A DNA stretch of 64,000 bases from DATARH01 sp036268075 (GCA_036268075.1 DATAUV010000133.1:62001-126000), one strand, 5' to 3'; shown: positions 33,846 to 43,471, counted from the stretch's first letter. The notes: generated from the sequence alone by a model not told the origin. Numbers and translations are program-made.

Positions 33846-35768
33846 GTGCCCGTGGGATTGCGCGAGATCGCATTCGCCGAAGAGTACCGATCCGGACAAG
33901 ACGACGCGCTGTCGGCGTTCTTCTTGCCGGTGTTCGCCGTTGCGAGCCGGTACGATCGGGCAGTCGGCTATTTTTCCAGCTCGGCCCTCGAATGTTTCGC
34001 GGAGCCCTTTGGACGCTTCGTCCAATTTGGCGGGACAGTCCGGCTCGTGACGTCTGTCGAGCTGCGCGAAGCCGACCTTGAGGTCATTCGGGCTGGCGCC
34101 AGCCGCGAAATGTTGTGCGAGGAGCGCATCCTAGAGGTCATTGAACGAGAATTTGGCGACGGTGCCATCAGCACCGGGGTGCAGAAGCTAGGGGCTTTGC
34201 TCGAAGCCGGGCGGCTGGAGATCAAAATTGCGACGCCATCCGAGGGCCTGGGAATTTATCACGAAAAGGTCGGGATTTTTTTCGGCGAAGCCGACGATTA
34301 TGTCGCCTTTTCCGGCTCGACGAATGAAAGCCGTGAAGCGCTCATTCACAATTACGAGTGCATCGACGTCTTCCCATCCTGGGAGGTTCCGACCCGGGCG
34401 CGCCGAAAGCGTGAGCATTTTGAAGCGCTTTGGAAAGGCGTCGCGCCAGGCGTAAAGACTTATACCTTTCCCGACGCCGCCAAACGCAAGCTGATCCGGG
34501 CGATCAAGGACGCCGTTTTGCGTCGGCGGGCACCCGAGGAAGAAGGCGAAGGACTGTGGCCGCACCAGGAAAAGGCGATCGCGCGCTTTATGGAAGCCAA
34601 ATGCGGCATCCTTGAGATGGCGACAGGTACGGGGAAAACACGGACAGCTCTTAGCATTCTCGGCCGCCTGATCCGCTCGGGAGCTGTGCGCACGGCGATT
34701 ATTGCCTGCGACGGCAACGATCTGCTGGATCAATGGGCGGGCGAGCTAGCCGGCGTTCTGAGTACGACGCAGCCGCGCTATCGGCTGCTGCGCCATTACC
34801 GGAATTATCACCAGCGCGACGAGTATCTCGCCTCGCCTGATGCCAGCGTGCTGTTGTGTTCGCGCCCGGCGCTGCACGCGGTCTTGCAGCGGCTACCGGA
34901 TCGGCGCAAAGCGCAAGCAATTCTGGTCCATGACGAGGTGCATCGGCTTGGCAGCGCCAGTCACGTCGCCAACCTTGAAGGAGCGGCCGCCGCTATCCCG
35001 TACCGGCTCGGTCTGAGCGCCACACCCGAGCGAGAATATGACGCCGGAGGGAACGCGTTCATCGAGCGTAACATCGGGAAAGTGATCTACTCCTTCCCGC
35101 TGGATAAGGCGATCGCTGCCGGGATTCTTTGCGAATTCGACTATTTGCCGCTGGCTTGGGAGGCGAGCGACGATGACCGCGCCCGCGTTCACCAGCTTCA
35201 TAGGATGCGGGCACAGCGCGCCAAGGAAGGCGAGCCAATGGGCGACGATGAATTCCGCCAGCTGATCGCGCGCGTCTACAAGATCTCGCCAGCCAAAGCG
35301 CCTATCTTTGCGGCGTTTGTCCGCGAGCATCCGGAGATCCTTGAGCGCTGCATCGTCTTTCTCGCTGAGAAAGAGTACGGCGAACGGATTTTCGAAGAAA
35401 TCCATGGGGTGACGCCGCTGTTCCACACCTACTTCGACTATGACAACTCGTCGGTTCTGAAGGAGTTCGCGGTAGGCGCTATTACCTGCCTGATCACCTG
35501 CCATCGGGTTTCCGAGGGCATCGATATTCGTAGCGTTAGATCCATCGTGCTGTTGTCGTGCGATCGGGCGCGCCTCGAGACCATTCAGCGCATAGGACGC
35601 TGTTTGCGGACGGACCCGCTCGATCCAGGCAAGCGGGCAATGGTCATCGATTTCGTTCGAACGCGGCCGGAGGGCGCAGATGATCCCACGGCGGATGAGG
35701 AACGGAGCGCATGGTTGACCGGGTTGGCGGCGATAAAGAGGCGGGAGGCGACACTTGGCGTTGAATAG
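33846..35768 (+). CDS. Dnd-linked PLD-nuclease/SF2-helicase putative restriction enzyme
   Basis: A 640-aa protein, GTG start. The N-terminal domain has a phospholipase-D-type HxK site (His139, Lys141) followed by FSGSTNES at 155-162, like PLD nucleases. Then comes a superfamily 2 helicase: ATGTGKT at 259-265, DEVH from Asp363, GLSATPERE, and the C-terminal HRVSEGIDIRS and QRIGRCLR. This matches the family catalogued as a DNA phosphorothioation-system restriction enzyme. It would cut unmodified (non-sulfurated) DNA while translocating. It heads a plus-strand operon with tight overlaps: the next gene starts at TTG 35755, inside its end. Confidence 0.85.
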   Translation: MPVGLREIAFAEEYRSGQDDALSAFFLPVFAVASRYDRAVGYFSSSALECFAEPFGRFVQFGGTVRLVTSVELREADLEVIRAGASREMLCEERILEVIEREFGDGAISTGVQKLGALLEAGRLEIKIATPSEGLGIYHEKVGIFFGEADDYVAFSGSTNESREALIHNYECIDVFPSWEVPTRARRKREHFEALWKGVAPGVKTYTFPDAAKRKLIRAIKDAVLRRRAPEEEGEGLWPHQEKAIARFMEAKCGILEMATGTGKTRTALSILGRLIRSGAVRTAIIACDGNDLLDQWAGELAGVLSTTQPRYRLLRHYRNYHQRDEYLASPDASVLLCSRPALHAVLQRLPDRRKAQAILVHDEVHRLGSASHVANLEGAAAAIPYRLGLSATPEREYDAGGNAFIERNIGKVIYSFPLDKAIAAGILCEFDYLPLAWEASDDDRARVHQLHRMRAQRAKEGEPMGDDEFRQLIARVYKISPAKAPIFAAFVREHPEILERCIVFLAEKEYGERIFEEIHGVTPLFHTYFDYDNSSVLKEFAVGAITCLITCHRVSEGIDIRSVRSIVLLSCDRARLETIQRIGRCLRTDPLDPGKRAMVIDFVRTRPEGADDPTADEERSAWLTGLAAIKRREATLGVE

Positions 35769-35988
35769 ACAAGTCGTGGCGGCGTTACGCGAGGCAACCA
35801 CCTCGTTCGGCCAGTCTGAGGAAATGGCGAACCGACTTGTCAGTTGGCTCGATCAAGTGGCGGCGGGTGGTTCCACACTCGACAATCTCGACGAGGTGAA
35901 CCGCCGTATTCATGAGTTGCTTGAGGAGGTACGCCCGGAGGACGAACCTATCGAGAGCGTGCTGGGGATATTGGATATAGAGCTATGA
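35755..35988 (+). CDS. 77-aa protein between helicase and SMC-like ATPase
   Basis: TTG start inside the helicase gene; the stop overlaps the ATPase start by 4 bp. The acidic, helical protein (SEEMANRLVSWLDQVAAGG, EVNRRIHELLEEVRPEDEP) has no known domain. Being sandwiched and double-overlapped suggests a fixed-stoichiometry subunit joining the two enzymes, perhaps like the small 'middle component' of ABC three-component systems. That comparison is by layout only. Confidence 0.65.
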   Translation: MALNRQVVAALREATTSFGQSEEMANRLVSWLDQVAAGGSTLDNLDEVNRRIHELLEEVRPEDEPIESVLGILDIEL

Positions 35989-37979
35989 CGACGATCAAGC
36001 TCTTGGGATGGTCTGCGCACGGTTTCCGGTGTCCGGATCATGAGGTGTCGCTTCTGCGCTCGGAGAAGACGCCCTACACGGTGAGCCTCCTGCAAATGCC
36101 GAATGGCACGGGAAAAACGACTACCCTTGAGTTGTTGCGTGCGGCGCTGTCGGGTCGGACCAGCTGGCCCGGCGATGATCTTGCGGAGCTGAAAGGACGG
36201 GATAACGCGACGGCGACCGGTCGGTTCGTCGTCCAGCTCCTTGTCGACGACCGACGCATGACAATCGCGCTCACGGCCAACTTTGCAGCGCAAACCGTGA
36301 GCTATCGAACCACCCTGGGTTCATCCGTGGATAACGGCTTCAGGCCGCCGATCGCCCTCAGGCGGATTTTCTCGGAGGAGTTCATCCCGTTTTTCGTGTT
36401 CGATGGCGAATTGGCTGCGCGTTTGCTGGACTCGAATCAAACGCGGGCTGAACAGGCACTGGACGCACAGTTTCAGCTCTCGCTCCTACAGAGCGTTGCC
36501 GTAAGGCTGGATCGCTACTGGGCCGATCAGACGAAAAACGTAACCGCAACCCAGACCAAAGGTCTGACGCAGCGGCGCAACCGGCTCGACCATCTCGAAG
36601 GAAGGGAGCGCGCGCTGAGGACCGAACATCGGAAACTCCTGGATGCATTGGGAAAGGCCACAACCGAGCGCGATCAGGCGTTACAGGCTTGGAACGAGGC
36701 GTTTAACCGCGACAAGGAGGCGCGGGAGCAACGGGACCAGCTAACGAGCGATTTGGAGCGAGCAGAAGCAAATCTCGGAGAAGCGGTTACGCGGAATCTG
36801 GCGATGGTGCGCGACCCGCACGCGCTCTCAACGTTGTTTGCAACGGGCTTACAGGCGCTGAAGGCAAATCTGGACAAGCTGAAGCTTCCCGAGAGCGCTG
36901 CGAAGGAATTTTTCGACGACCTCGCTGACGCGGAGCATTGCGTGTGCGGCGAGGAGATGACTCCGCCCCGGCGGGCGGCGATCTTGGAGCGCAAAGCGCT
37001 ATACCTTGGACAGGACGATATTGGAGTTCTCAATACGATCAAGGGCGACATCAAGGATCTGGTCGGCGAAGACGCCGCCGGACACAGGGTGGCCTACGAC
37101 GAACAGCTCATGGTGCTTGAGGCGGCTGTGCGGGAACGGGATGACCTCGCAACTGAGCTCACGGCCCTTGAAGCGAAGCGGCTGTCCGAAGGGGACGAGG
37201 AACTCGCAGCCAAGAAGCAACGTCTCGATGATGTGGAAGGCGAGATCGAGCGCATCCAGTCCCGGCTTGACGTGCTTGATGCCGAGCCGGAAGGCGATGA
37301 GGACGACGAAACTGAGTGCCTCAAGGCCCTGCGGGCGTTGATCGCGAGGGCCGGCAAGCAGCTCGCTGAGGTTACCCGCACCGTTGAGATCAAGAGCAAG
37401 GTGGCGCTGCTGCAAAGGTTATTGGACAAGTCGGTGAAGGACGCGCGCCTGCGCATCTCTGGGGATCTTGTGCAGGCAACGAACAGTCAACTCGCGAAAA
37501 TTCTTCCCCGCTCGCCCATACGCGTGAGCGAAATCAAGCAATCGGTCGTGCTCGACGGCCAGAGCCGCGCGAGCGAGGGGCAGACGCTCGCGCTCGGATA
37601 TGCGTTCCTGCTGGCGTTGTTCGACAGCGGCCAACTCAGTTTACCGTTCATCGTCGACAGCCCCACCGGAAAGCTCGATCTTCGGGTGAGGAGAGAAGTC
37701 GCTGGCCTGCTGCCGAAGATATCGCCGCAGATGATCGCCTTCACGACCTCGTCGGAAACCGATCAGTTCGTGCCGGTGCTCCATCAGGCAGCCGACGGCG
37801 ACGTGCAGTACCTGACGATGTTCCGGCTGAACGACGAAACCCGTCCACTCATCGACGCCATACCCGATCGCGCCGCCAAGACGGTCAGCGACAACGGCGT
37901 TTTGGTGTCATCGCGGCAGTTCTTCGAAAGCTTCGATACCGAGGCCTACGACGAGGTGGCCCAGGGAAAGGCGGCGTAG
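35985..37979 (+). CDS. second DndD-like SMC/ABC ATPase with CxC hook
   Basis: A 664-aa SMC-type ATPase with Walker A NGTGKT at 40-45, a long coiled coil (about 190-480) interrupted by Cys319-Val-Cys321 (CVCGEEM, a zinc-hook-like turn), an ABC signature region SRASEGQTLALGYAFL and Walker B with Asp558 (LPFIVDSP). It resembles DndD but is clearly distinct from the dndD gene at 45 kb. Such ATPases bridge DNA and control nucleases. Operon position between the PLD-helicase and a 167-aa protein suggests it is the motor or sensor of the restriction arm. Confidence 0.82.
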   Translation: MTTIKLLGWSAHGFRCPDHEVSLLRSEKTPYTVSLLQMPNGTGKTTTLELLRAALSGRTSWPGDDLAELKGRDNATATGRFVVQLLVDDRRMTIALTANFAAQTVSYRTTLGSSVDNGFRPPIALRRIFSEEFIPFFVFDGELAARLLDSNQTRAEQALDAQFQLSLLQSVAVRLDRYWADQTKNVTATQTKGLTQRRNRLDHLEGRERALRTEHRKLLDALGKATTERDQALQAWNEAFNRDKEAREQRDQLTSDLERAEANLGEAVTRNLAMVRDPHALSTLFATGLQALKANLDKLKLPESAAKEFFDDLADAEHCVCGEEMTPPRRAAILERKALYLGQDDIGVLNTIKGDIKDLVGEDAAGHRVAYDEQLMVLEAAVRERDDLATELTALEAKRLSEGDEELAAKKQRLDDVEGEIERIQSRLDVLDAEPEGDEDDETECLKALRALIARAGKQLAEVTRTVEIKSKVALLQRLLDKSVKDARLRISGDLVQATNSQLAKILPRSPIRVSEIKQSVVLDGQSRASEGQTLALGYAFLLALFDSGQLSLPFIVDSPTGKLDLRVRREVAGLLPKISPQMIAFTTSSETDQFVPVLHQAADGDVQYLTMFRLNDETRPLIDAIPDRAAKTVSDNGVLVSSRQFFESFDTEAYDEVAQGKAA

Positions 37980-38483
37980 ATGTTCAGGCTGCGCGACGAC
38001 GCCACCAAATGGTTCGCCGATCTGGCCTTCGGCGACAAGATCGGTCTCAAATTCGAGATATTCTACTTCACGATGATGGCCGGCTTTGCCGCGGTGCGAT
38101 GGGTGCCATTCGAGGGTAGTGCGGCCACCGATCTCATCGCGTACTTTCCGGGCGACTATGTGCAGCGCCGACATTTGCTGGTCGCGGGGCTGATCAATGC
38201 CGAACTGGTGGCGCGGGGCATCCGCGTCGACGAGAAACCGGCTGTTCAGCGGGTCGTCTCCGAGGTGGTTACGCCTTTCTCTAATAACGGCGCCGGTCTC
38301 AGCGATTATGGCGTGAAACGGATGAACGAATACGCAAGCGGCGGGTTCGAGGTGTTGCGCGAGCGAATGGACAAGCCGCGGTCGGTTGAGACGTTTTTGC
38401 GGCTCTACCCGCGAACGATCGAGGAGATCGAAGCGGAGCGCAGCGATATAGACGCCCATCTCAGCGGCGCAGCGGTGAGGTGA
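37980..38483 (+). CDS. 167-aa protein of the Dnd restriction operon
   Basis: Starts directly after the TAG of the ATPase gene. It opens MFRLRDDATKWFADLAFGDK, and the N-terminal part (FEIFYFTMMAGFAAVRW) is hydrophobic but not convincingly membrane-spanning; the rest is helical. I do not recognise the family. Co-transcription with the helicase and SMC ATPase implies a complex subunit. It ends the plus-strand operon, and the next gene is convergent. Confidence 0.65.
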   Translation: MFRLRDDATKWFADLAFGDKIGLKFEIFYFTMMAGFAAVRWVPFEGSAATDLIAYFPGDYVQRRHLLVAGLINAELVARGIRVDEKPAVQRVVSEVVTPFSNNGAGLSDYGVKRMNEYASGGFEVLRERMDKPRSVETFLRLYPRTIEEIEAERSDIDAHLSGAAVR

Positions 38484-38529
38484 GCGATCCGCCCGGACCA
38501 CGCGGGGGGGGGACGGAAACGCGTGACGA

Positions 38530-38991
38530 CTAGGCGGCGAACTTAAACTTGGCGCGGAAAATCTGCGACTTGATGGTGCCGACCGGGCGCCCGTAGGCGT
38601 CGGCTAGCTCTTCGTAGCTGGCGCCATCGCCCTTTTGCAATATCAGACCGGCGGCGACGAGGCTGAGCGGGGCGAGGCGCCGGGTCAGCTCGATGCGGGC
38701 ATCGACTTGGGGCCACGGATCGTACGTCCCCGCCGTGATGGCGGCGAACGTCGCGTCGAGGGAGCGGCGTCGACGTTCCTTGAGCCGCTGATTGTCGACG
38801 GCGGTTGCCTCGGTGCCGAGGTACGGCTTGCCGTTGGCGACGGCGGCAAGTTCGCCGTTCAATGCGCCTTCAAGGGCGGCAGCCAGGTCGGGGTCTCGAC
38901 ATACGTCGAGACGGGATTGCAGGCGCGCATAGCGCGCCCATAGGCTCGCGTTCATTTGACCTCTCATCGCTGTGTCTGACGCGGTGTGCAT
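38530..38991 (-). CDS. sigma-region-4-like helix-turn-helix protein
   Basis: A 153-aa protein. The C-terminal SYEELADAYGRPVGTIKSQIFRAKFKF is a classic region-4 helix-turn-helix as in ECF sigma factors, while the N-terminal 100 residues are helical and do not look like sigma region 2. It is probably a transcription regulator, downstream of the GHKL ATPase gene on the same strand and so possibly in the dndA transcription unit. Confidence 0.6.
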   Translation of the reverse strand: MHTASDTAMRGQMNASLWARYARLQSRLDVCRDPDLAAALEGALNGELAAVANGKPYLGTEATAVDNQRLKERRRRSLDATFAAITAGTYDPWPQVDARIELTRRLAPLSLVAAGLILQKGDGASYEELADAYGRPVGTIKSQIFRAKFKFAA

Positions 38992-39158
38992 CAGGTCGTG
39001 CGCGAGGGCTTGGCTCTCCCTGGCCCTCGCCGGCCCGGACGTTGTGCCGGGGGCGGCGAGTTGGATGGTCAGGGTTTACCGGCCCTCAGTATAACAGGTG
39101 CGCGAAGCGGCTAAAAGGTTGCGGGGAGGCGGCGGCAAACGCCGCCTCCCCGCGTCGA

Positions 39159-41015
39159 TCACGCGAGGCGGAGCTGGGTCTTCAAATTGTCCGACCACTC
39201 CGTCTGCAAGGTGTGGAATAGCGCGCGATGTTCTTCGCGGTCATCTCCATGCACCATTTGGCTTTGCGTGCGCGCCAGGCTGAGCAGAAGAATCTGTAGC
39301 CCGACTAGCAGTTCGCCGGTACGTGTTGCGCCCGCCTCCCCGTCCCGGGTTTCCTCCTCGGATTCCGGAAGTGTGAGCTCCATGAGGGGCTTATAAAGCT
39401 TCGTATAAAACGGATGCGCGGTGTTGATCGTTAGGATGACCTTCCCGTACTCGTAGTCGATGGCGTAGAACGGCCAATACGGGTCGTCCTTGAAATCGGT
39501 GACGTATCGAGCGTTCTTGATGCGCTCATAGGCCTCATCCGATGTTTCGTTGTTACGCCGCAGCCGGGTGGCGAATGCCCGCAAATTGCGCTCCAGCTCG
39601 GCCGTTTCTTCGGGGGTTTCGGGCAGCGGTTTGCGCTGAAAGGCGTCTGCCGCCTGCGCCCGCCGCTCGGCTTCGGAGACTTTGCCCTTACTTTTGGACA
39701 GCGCATTGTCGGCCTGGACTTGCTGGTTGTGCTCGCGGACCTTCGCAACCTCGTCCTTGATTTGCTCGCGAATGATATCGAGGGCGTATTTCTTGGGCCG
39801 CACCCCCTGCTTCGTCATCGCGACGCCGAGCGCCTCGTCGAGGCGTCCGTCGAAGTCGATCTGGATTCGCAGCCAGATCGATGTTGCGTGACGCTTGCCC
39901 GACAGCTCCGGAAACGCGCGGATATCCACCTCGCGCCCGTTCCGCATGAACGAGACCTGATGATCTTCGTAGACGCGAAGGTCGTTGTTGAGAACCTTCC
40001 GTCCCAACCCTTGCCAGCTCTCGATCGGCAGCGCGTACAGGCGCACCGACACCGGCGCGGTGTCGTTTGATCCTTCCGCGACCGGGATCTGAATGGTCCA
40101 TGCTTGCTTGAGAGCGCTCCGGGTGACGCCTTGTTCCTTCAGCTCCGGAACCTTGGTGTGCCGTGCTTCGGGCATCGAATAGGTCGGATCAAAGGGTTCG
40201 ACCCGGCGGTTGTTGATGTAGAGCTTCAACCCCTCAGCGATGTAGCGCCGATAGATCCGGGCCATGTCACGCGTCGCGTGGTCGCATAGCGTCTTGGCCT
40301 GTTTATGGGTGAGCCGATCACAATCCGGCACATAGACGATTGTGCCGTGTGGCCCCAGATATTCGTCGAGGTCGTCGGGCGAGCCGGTGAGCGGCGTCTG
40401 GTCCTCTGCGCGAGGATAGTCGAGCGCTGTGGTTAGTATCTCGGCGATTTCCACCGGAAGCCGGTCACGAAACGTCGACTCGGGCAGGTTCAACACGTTG
40501 CTTCGCTGGTTGCCGATCTCGTCAACGTCGAGCTCCATCGTGTAAAAGGCGCCCGGCTCCTGCCAGGAATAGACCTCAAGCCGTGGTCCCATGCTGAGGG
40601 CGGCGGTTTTCATGCCGACACCGAAGCGCCCAATGCCGTCGCGTTGGTCGAAGACCATCGAACCGCCGAACGACATGGCAACCCGCAGAACGTCGGGCGC
40701 CATGCCTTTTCCGTCATCAAGGACGAGCACGTCGAGCTTGATGTCGTTGCGGTGCCCCCGCTGACGGAAATAGACGCGTATCTCCTTCGCGCCCCATTGG
40801 GCGGCGTTGTCGACATGCTCGCACACGGCCCAAACGGTGTTGTTGTAACCCACGTCGCGGAGCGACTGGATGAATGTCTGGGCGAGAAAGAGCGGCACGG
40901 TGCTGGCGGACTCGTGCAGCACGCGGCGGATGACTGCCTCGCTGCCCTTGGGGGCGTTGGGGCTCCAGGCCGGAACGGCGTTCGGGCGCGGTTCGTTGGG
41001 GATCGCGGTGTTCAT
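39159..41015 (-). CDS. GHKL (MORC/Hsp90-like) ATPase in the Dnd locus
   Basis: A 618-aa protein with an N-terminal Bergerat ATPase fold: N-box EHVDN at 66-70, DDGKGM at 100-105 and GRFGVGMK at 129-136, the motifs of MORC, Hsp90 and MutL. A transducer-like domain follows, then a charged coiled coil (about 430-500) and an alpha/beta C-terminal region (KDDPYWPFYAIDYEYGKVILTIN). Such ATPases dimerise around DNA when they bind ATP. It lies 114 bp downstream of dndA on the same strand. A GHKL ATPase is not part of the standard DndABCDE/DndFGH set, so it is probably a further restriction or sensing component. Confidence 0.8.
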   Translation of the reverse strand: MNTAIPNEPRPNAVPAWSPNAPKGSEAVIRRVLHESASTVPLFLAQTFIQSLRDVGYNNTVWAVCEHVDNAAQWGAKEIRVYFRQRGHRNDIKLDVLVLDDGKGMAPDVLRVAMSFGGSMVFDQRDGIGRFGVGMKTAALSMGPRLEVYSWQEPGAFYTMELDVDEIGNQRSNVLNLPESTFRDRLPVEIAEILTTALDYPRAEDQTPLTGSPDDLDEYLGPHGTIVYVPDCDRLTHKQAKTLCDHATRDMARIYRRYIAEGLKLYINNRRVEPFDPTYSMPEARHTKVPELKEQGVTRSALKQAWTIQIPVAEGSNDTAPVSVRLYALPIESWQGLGRKVLNNDLRVYEDHQVSFMRNGREVDIRAFPELSGKRHATSIWLRIQIDFDGRLDEALGVAMTKQGVRPKKYALDIIREQIKDEVAKVREHNQQVQADNALSKSKGKVSEAERRAQAADAFQRKPLPETPEETAELERNLRAFATRLRRNNETSDEAYERIKNARYVTDFKDDPYWPFYAIDYEYGKVILTINTAHPFYTKLYKPLMELTLPESEEETRDGEAGATRTGELLVGLQILLLSLARTQSQMVHGDDREEHRALFHTLQTEWSDNLKTQLRLA

Positions 41016-41129
41016 GGCTCGGGTCCTTGGGCTGTGGCATCCGCTGTGGATGCCGGACGACAGAATGGCTCTGTCATTCCTTCAGGTGCGCGAGCCGCCC
41101 AGAAGGTTGCTCAAGAGACGCAAAAAATC

Positions 41130-42281
41130 TCAGAGCCGCAGATCGGACAGGATCGCGACGACGTCGCGCCAGGCGACTTCTGGTGTTGAATGGCACCACG
41201 AAAGCCGAACGGTGCCGGCGACCTCCTCCTCAGATAGCCCCATAGCGGCGAGGACGTGGCTCGGCTCGTACCGGGCTGATGTGCAAGCCGATCCGTTCGA
41301 GATCGCCACCTGATCTTTAAGCGCCACCATAACCGCCTCGGAATCGAGACCGGGAATCGCAACGCTGAGGATGTTAGCCAGCACGCCGCGGACGGGATTG
41401 CCGTGCATAACCGGTTCAAGCGGGGCAAGGGCGGCGAGCGCTTCGTCTCGCAGCCGAACGCAGGCGGCCGTTCGGGACACGCGCTCGACGTTGGCTAGTT
41501 CTGCGGCGAGACCGAGCCCGGCGATAAGGGGCACAGGCTGGGTGCCTGGGCGCAACCCACGTTCCTGACCGCCTCCTACCATCAAAGGCTGTAACGGAAG
41601 CCGCCTCCCGGACCGGCGGCGCGCAACGAGCGCCCCGACCCCTTTTGGTCCGAAAACCTTGTGGCCGCTAATGCTGATCATGTCGATCCGGCGATGCCGC
41701 AGCGTTGGGGTTTCGCGGCCATAAGTCTGGGCCGCATCGACATGGAAAAATGGCCCGTCGTCCGCGGGCAGATCGTTGGCGATCTCGGCAATCGGCTGGA
41801 GGGCGCCGGTCTCGTTGTTGGCGTGCATTACCGAGACGAGCAGCGTTTCCGGCCGGATCGCGGCGAGCACGTCTGAAGCCGAGACGTAACCAGCTCGATC
41901 CGGAGAGACGAGCGTGACCTCGAAGCCCCCTTCGGCAAGGCGTCCGAGCGGCTCCAGCACGGCTTTGTGCTCGATAGCGGTGCTGATGATGTGGCGGCGC
42001 CCTTCGGAGGCGCCGAACTTGGAGAGTCCCAAGATGGCCAGGTTGTCGCTTTCGGTCGCGCCGCTGGTGAAAATGACCTCTTCGGGTTCGCAGTCCATGG
42101 TGGCGGCAAGCCGTTCGCGGGCGATGCCTACTTCTCGCTGAGCAGCGGCGCCGTATGTATGGGTGCGGCTGCCGGCATTGCCGAACTCGTCGACGAAGAG
42201 CCGCATGACCAGCTCAGCCACGCGTGAGTCCATGGGCGTGGTGGCCGCGCAGTCGAGATAGATTGGCTGACGATCACGCAT
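41130..42281 (-). CDS. dndA: DndA cysteine desulfurase
   Basis: A 383-aa NifS/IscS-type enzyme. The PLP lysine is Lys208 in SISGHKVFGPKG; the persulfide cysteine is Cys333 in SNGSACTSARYEPSHVL; the N-terminus is IYLDCAATTP. DndA takes sulfur from cysteine, loads it as persulfide, helps build the DndC iron-sulfur cluster and supplies sulfur for replacing a non-bridging phosphate oxygen in DNA. It diverges from dndB across a 101-bp gap, the layout of the classical Streptomyces locus. Confidence 0.95.
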   Translation of the reverse strand: MRDRQPIYLDCAATTPMDSRVAELVMRLFVDEFGNAGSRTHTYGAAAQREVGIARERLAATMDCEPEEVIFTSGATESDNLAILGLSKFGASEGRRHIISTAIEHKAVLEPLGRLAEGGFEVTLVSPDRAGYVSASDVLAAIRPETLLVSVMHANNETGALQPIAEIANDLPADDGPFFHVDAAQTYGRETPTLRHRRIDMISISGHKVFGPKGVGALVARRRSGRRLPLQPLMVGGGQERGLRPGTQPVPLIAGLGLAAELANVERVSRTAACVRLRDEALAALAPLEPVMHGNPVRGVLANILSVAIPGLDSEAVMVALKDQVAISNGSACTSARYEPSHVLAAMGLSEEEVAGTVRLSWCHSTPEVAWRDVVAILSDLRL

Positions 42282-42326
42282 TTTGGTAGCCTCTTTACCA
42301 AACTACGTTTGCTGCGTTGACGTAGT
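42282..42326. promoter_or_regulatory. dndA-dndB divergent promoter with two inverted repeats
   Basis: TTTGGTA/TACCAAA (42282-42302) abuts the dndA start, and ACTACGT/ACGTAGT (42302-42326) follows directly. Both have 7-bp perfect arms. DndB is known to repress dnd transcription by binding this kind of intergenic region, so these are candidate operators. Confidence 0.5.
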
Positions 42327-42382
42327 GTGCGTCTCCAACATACTGTGCTGGCGCTCCATCGTCTCCCAAAATAAGGGCCTCC

Positions 42383-43471
42383 ATGGACCGGGCGTTCGAA
42401 TATGTCTTCCCCGCAATCCGGGGCATCCAGGCTGGGCGAGAGTTCTACGTCTCGATGTGCCCGCTGCGCCTGCTGCCCAAGCTTTTTCTGTTCAACGAAG
42501 CTGAGCTTGTGCCTGAGCTTCGCGCTCAGCGCCAACTCAATCGCGGACGGCTGCCGGAGCTTGCCCGCTATATTGCGTCCAACAGGGACAGTTACGTCTT
42601 CTCGGCGATCACGGCGTCTGTCGACGCGGATGTGCATTTTGTCCCCGCGGTCGAGACCGACGATCCGCCGATGATGGGTGCGCTGCATGTGCCGATGAGC
42701 GCCCGTTTCATCATCAATGATGGGCAGCATCGTCGAGCGGCGATCGAGATGGCGCTCAAGGATTGCCCGGAGCTGGCGGACGAGAGCATCGCCGTGGTGT
42801 TTTTTTTAGACCGCGGTCTAGCCCGCTGTCAGCAGATGTTCGCCGATCTGAACCGGTATGCGATCCGCCCGTCGCGTTCCCTCAGCGTCCTTTACGATCA
42901 TCGCGACGAGAAGGCGCGGCTGGCGAAGCTGGTCATCGAGCGGCTCCCCGACTTCAAAGAGCTGGTCGAATTGGAAAAATCCAGCCTATCGGCTGGGTCG
43001 AAGAAGCTGATCACGCTGAGCGCCCTTTTCACCGCGACGACGGCTCTACTCGCAAATCACGATTTTGACGACACGCGGGACGAGACGGTCGTGTCCTTCT
43101 GGAAGGAGGTGTACGGTCACATGGGTGACTGGCGGTCCGTTCGGGGAGGCGAGATGACTGCCGGGGCTTTCCGCGACCAATATCTGCACGCGCACGGTGT
43201 CGTGCTTCATGCTCTTGGTCGTGTCGGCAATGGGCTCCTGCTTGAGCATCGCCGCGATTGGAGGACGCAGTTGAAGGAGCTTCGCAATATAGATTGGCGT
43301 CGCGTTTCACCTGTCTGGGAGGGACGCGCGACGGTGGGTGGTTCCGTCTCTAAATCCTTTCAGAACGTCGTCCTGACGACGAACCTCATCAAAACCTCGC
43401 TTGGACTGCGGCTTGGACCCGAGGAGCAGCGGGTCGAAGACGCGATGTCGCGAGGCGACTATGCCGCGTGA
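42383..43471 (+). CDS. dndB: DndB, DGQHR-domain regulator
   Basis: A 362-aa protein with the defining FIINDGQHRRAA at 109-120 and the conserved early GREFYVSMCPLRLLPKLF. DndB is not needed for sulfur insertion itself but limits modification frequency and represses dnd genes. It is the first gene of the plus-strand operon. Its end overlaps dndC by 11 bp. Confidence 0.93.
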   Translation: MDRAFEYVFPAIRGIQAGREFYVSMCPLRLLPKLFLFNEAELVPELRAQRQLNRGRLPELARYIASNRDSYVFSAITASVDADVHFVPAVETDDPPMMGALHVPMSARFIINDGQHRRAAIEMALKDCPELADESIAVVFFLDRGLARCQQMFADLNRYAIRPSRSLSVLYDHRDEKARLAKLVIERLPDFKELVELEKSSLSAGSKKLITLSALFTATTALLANHDFDDTRDETVVSFWKEVYGHMGDWRSVRGGEMTAGAFRDQYLHAHGVVLHALGRVGNGLLLEHRRDWRTQLKELRNIDWRRVSPVWEGRATVGGSVSKSFQNVVLTTNLIKTSLGLRLGPEEQRVEDAMSRGDYAA

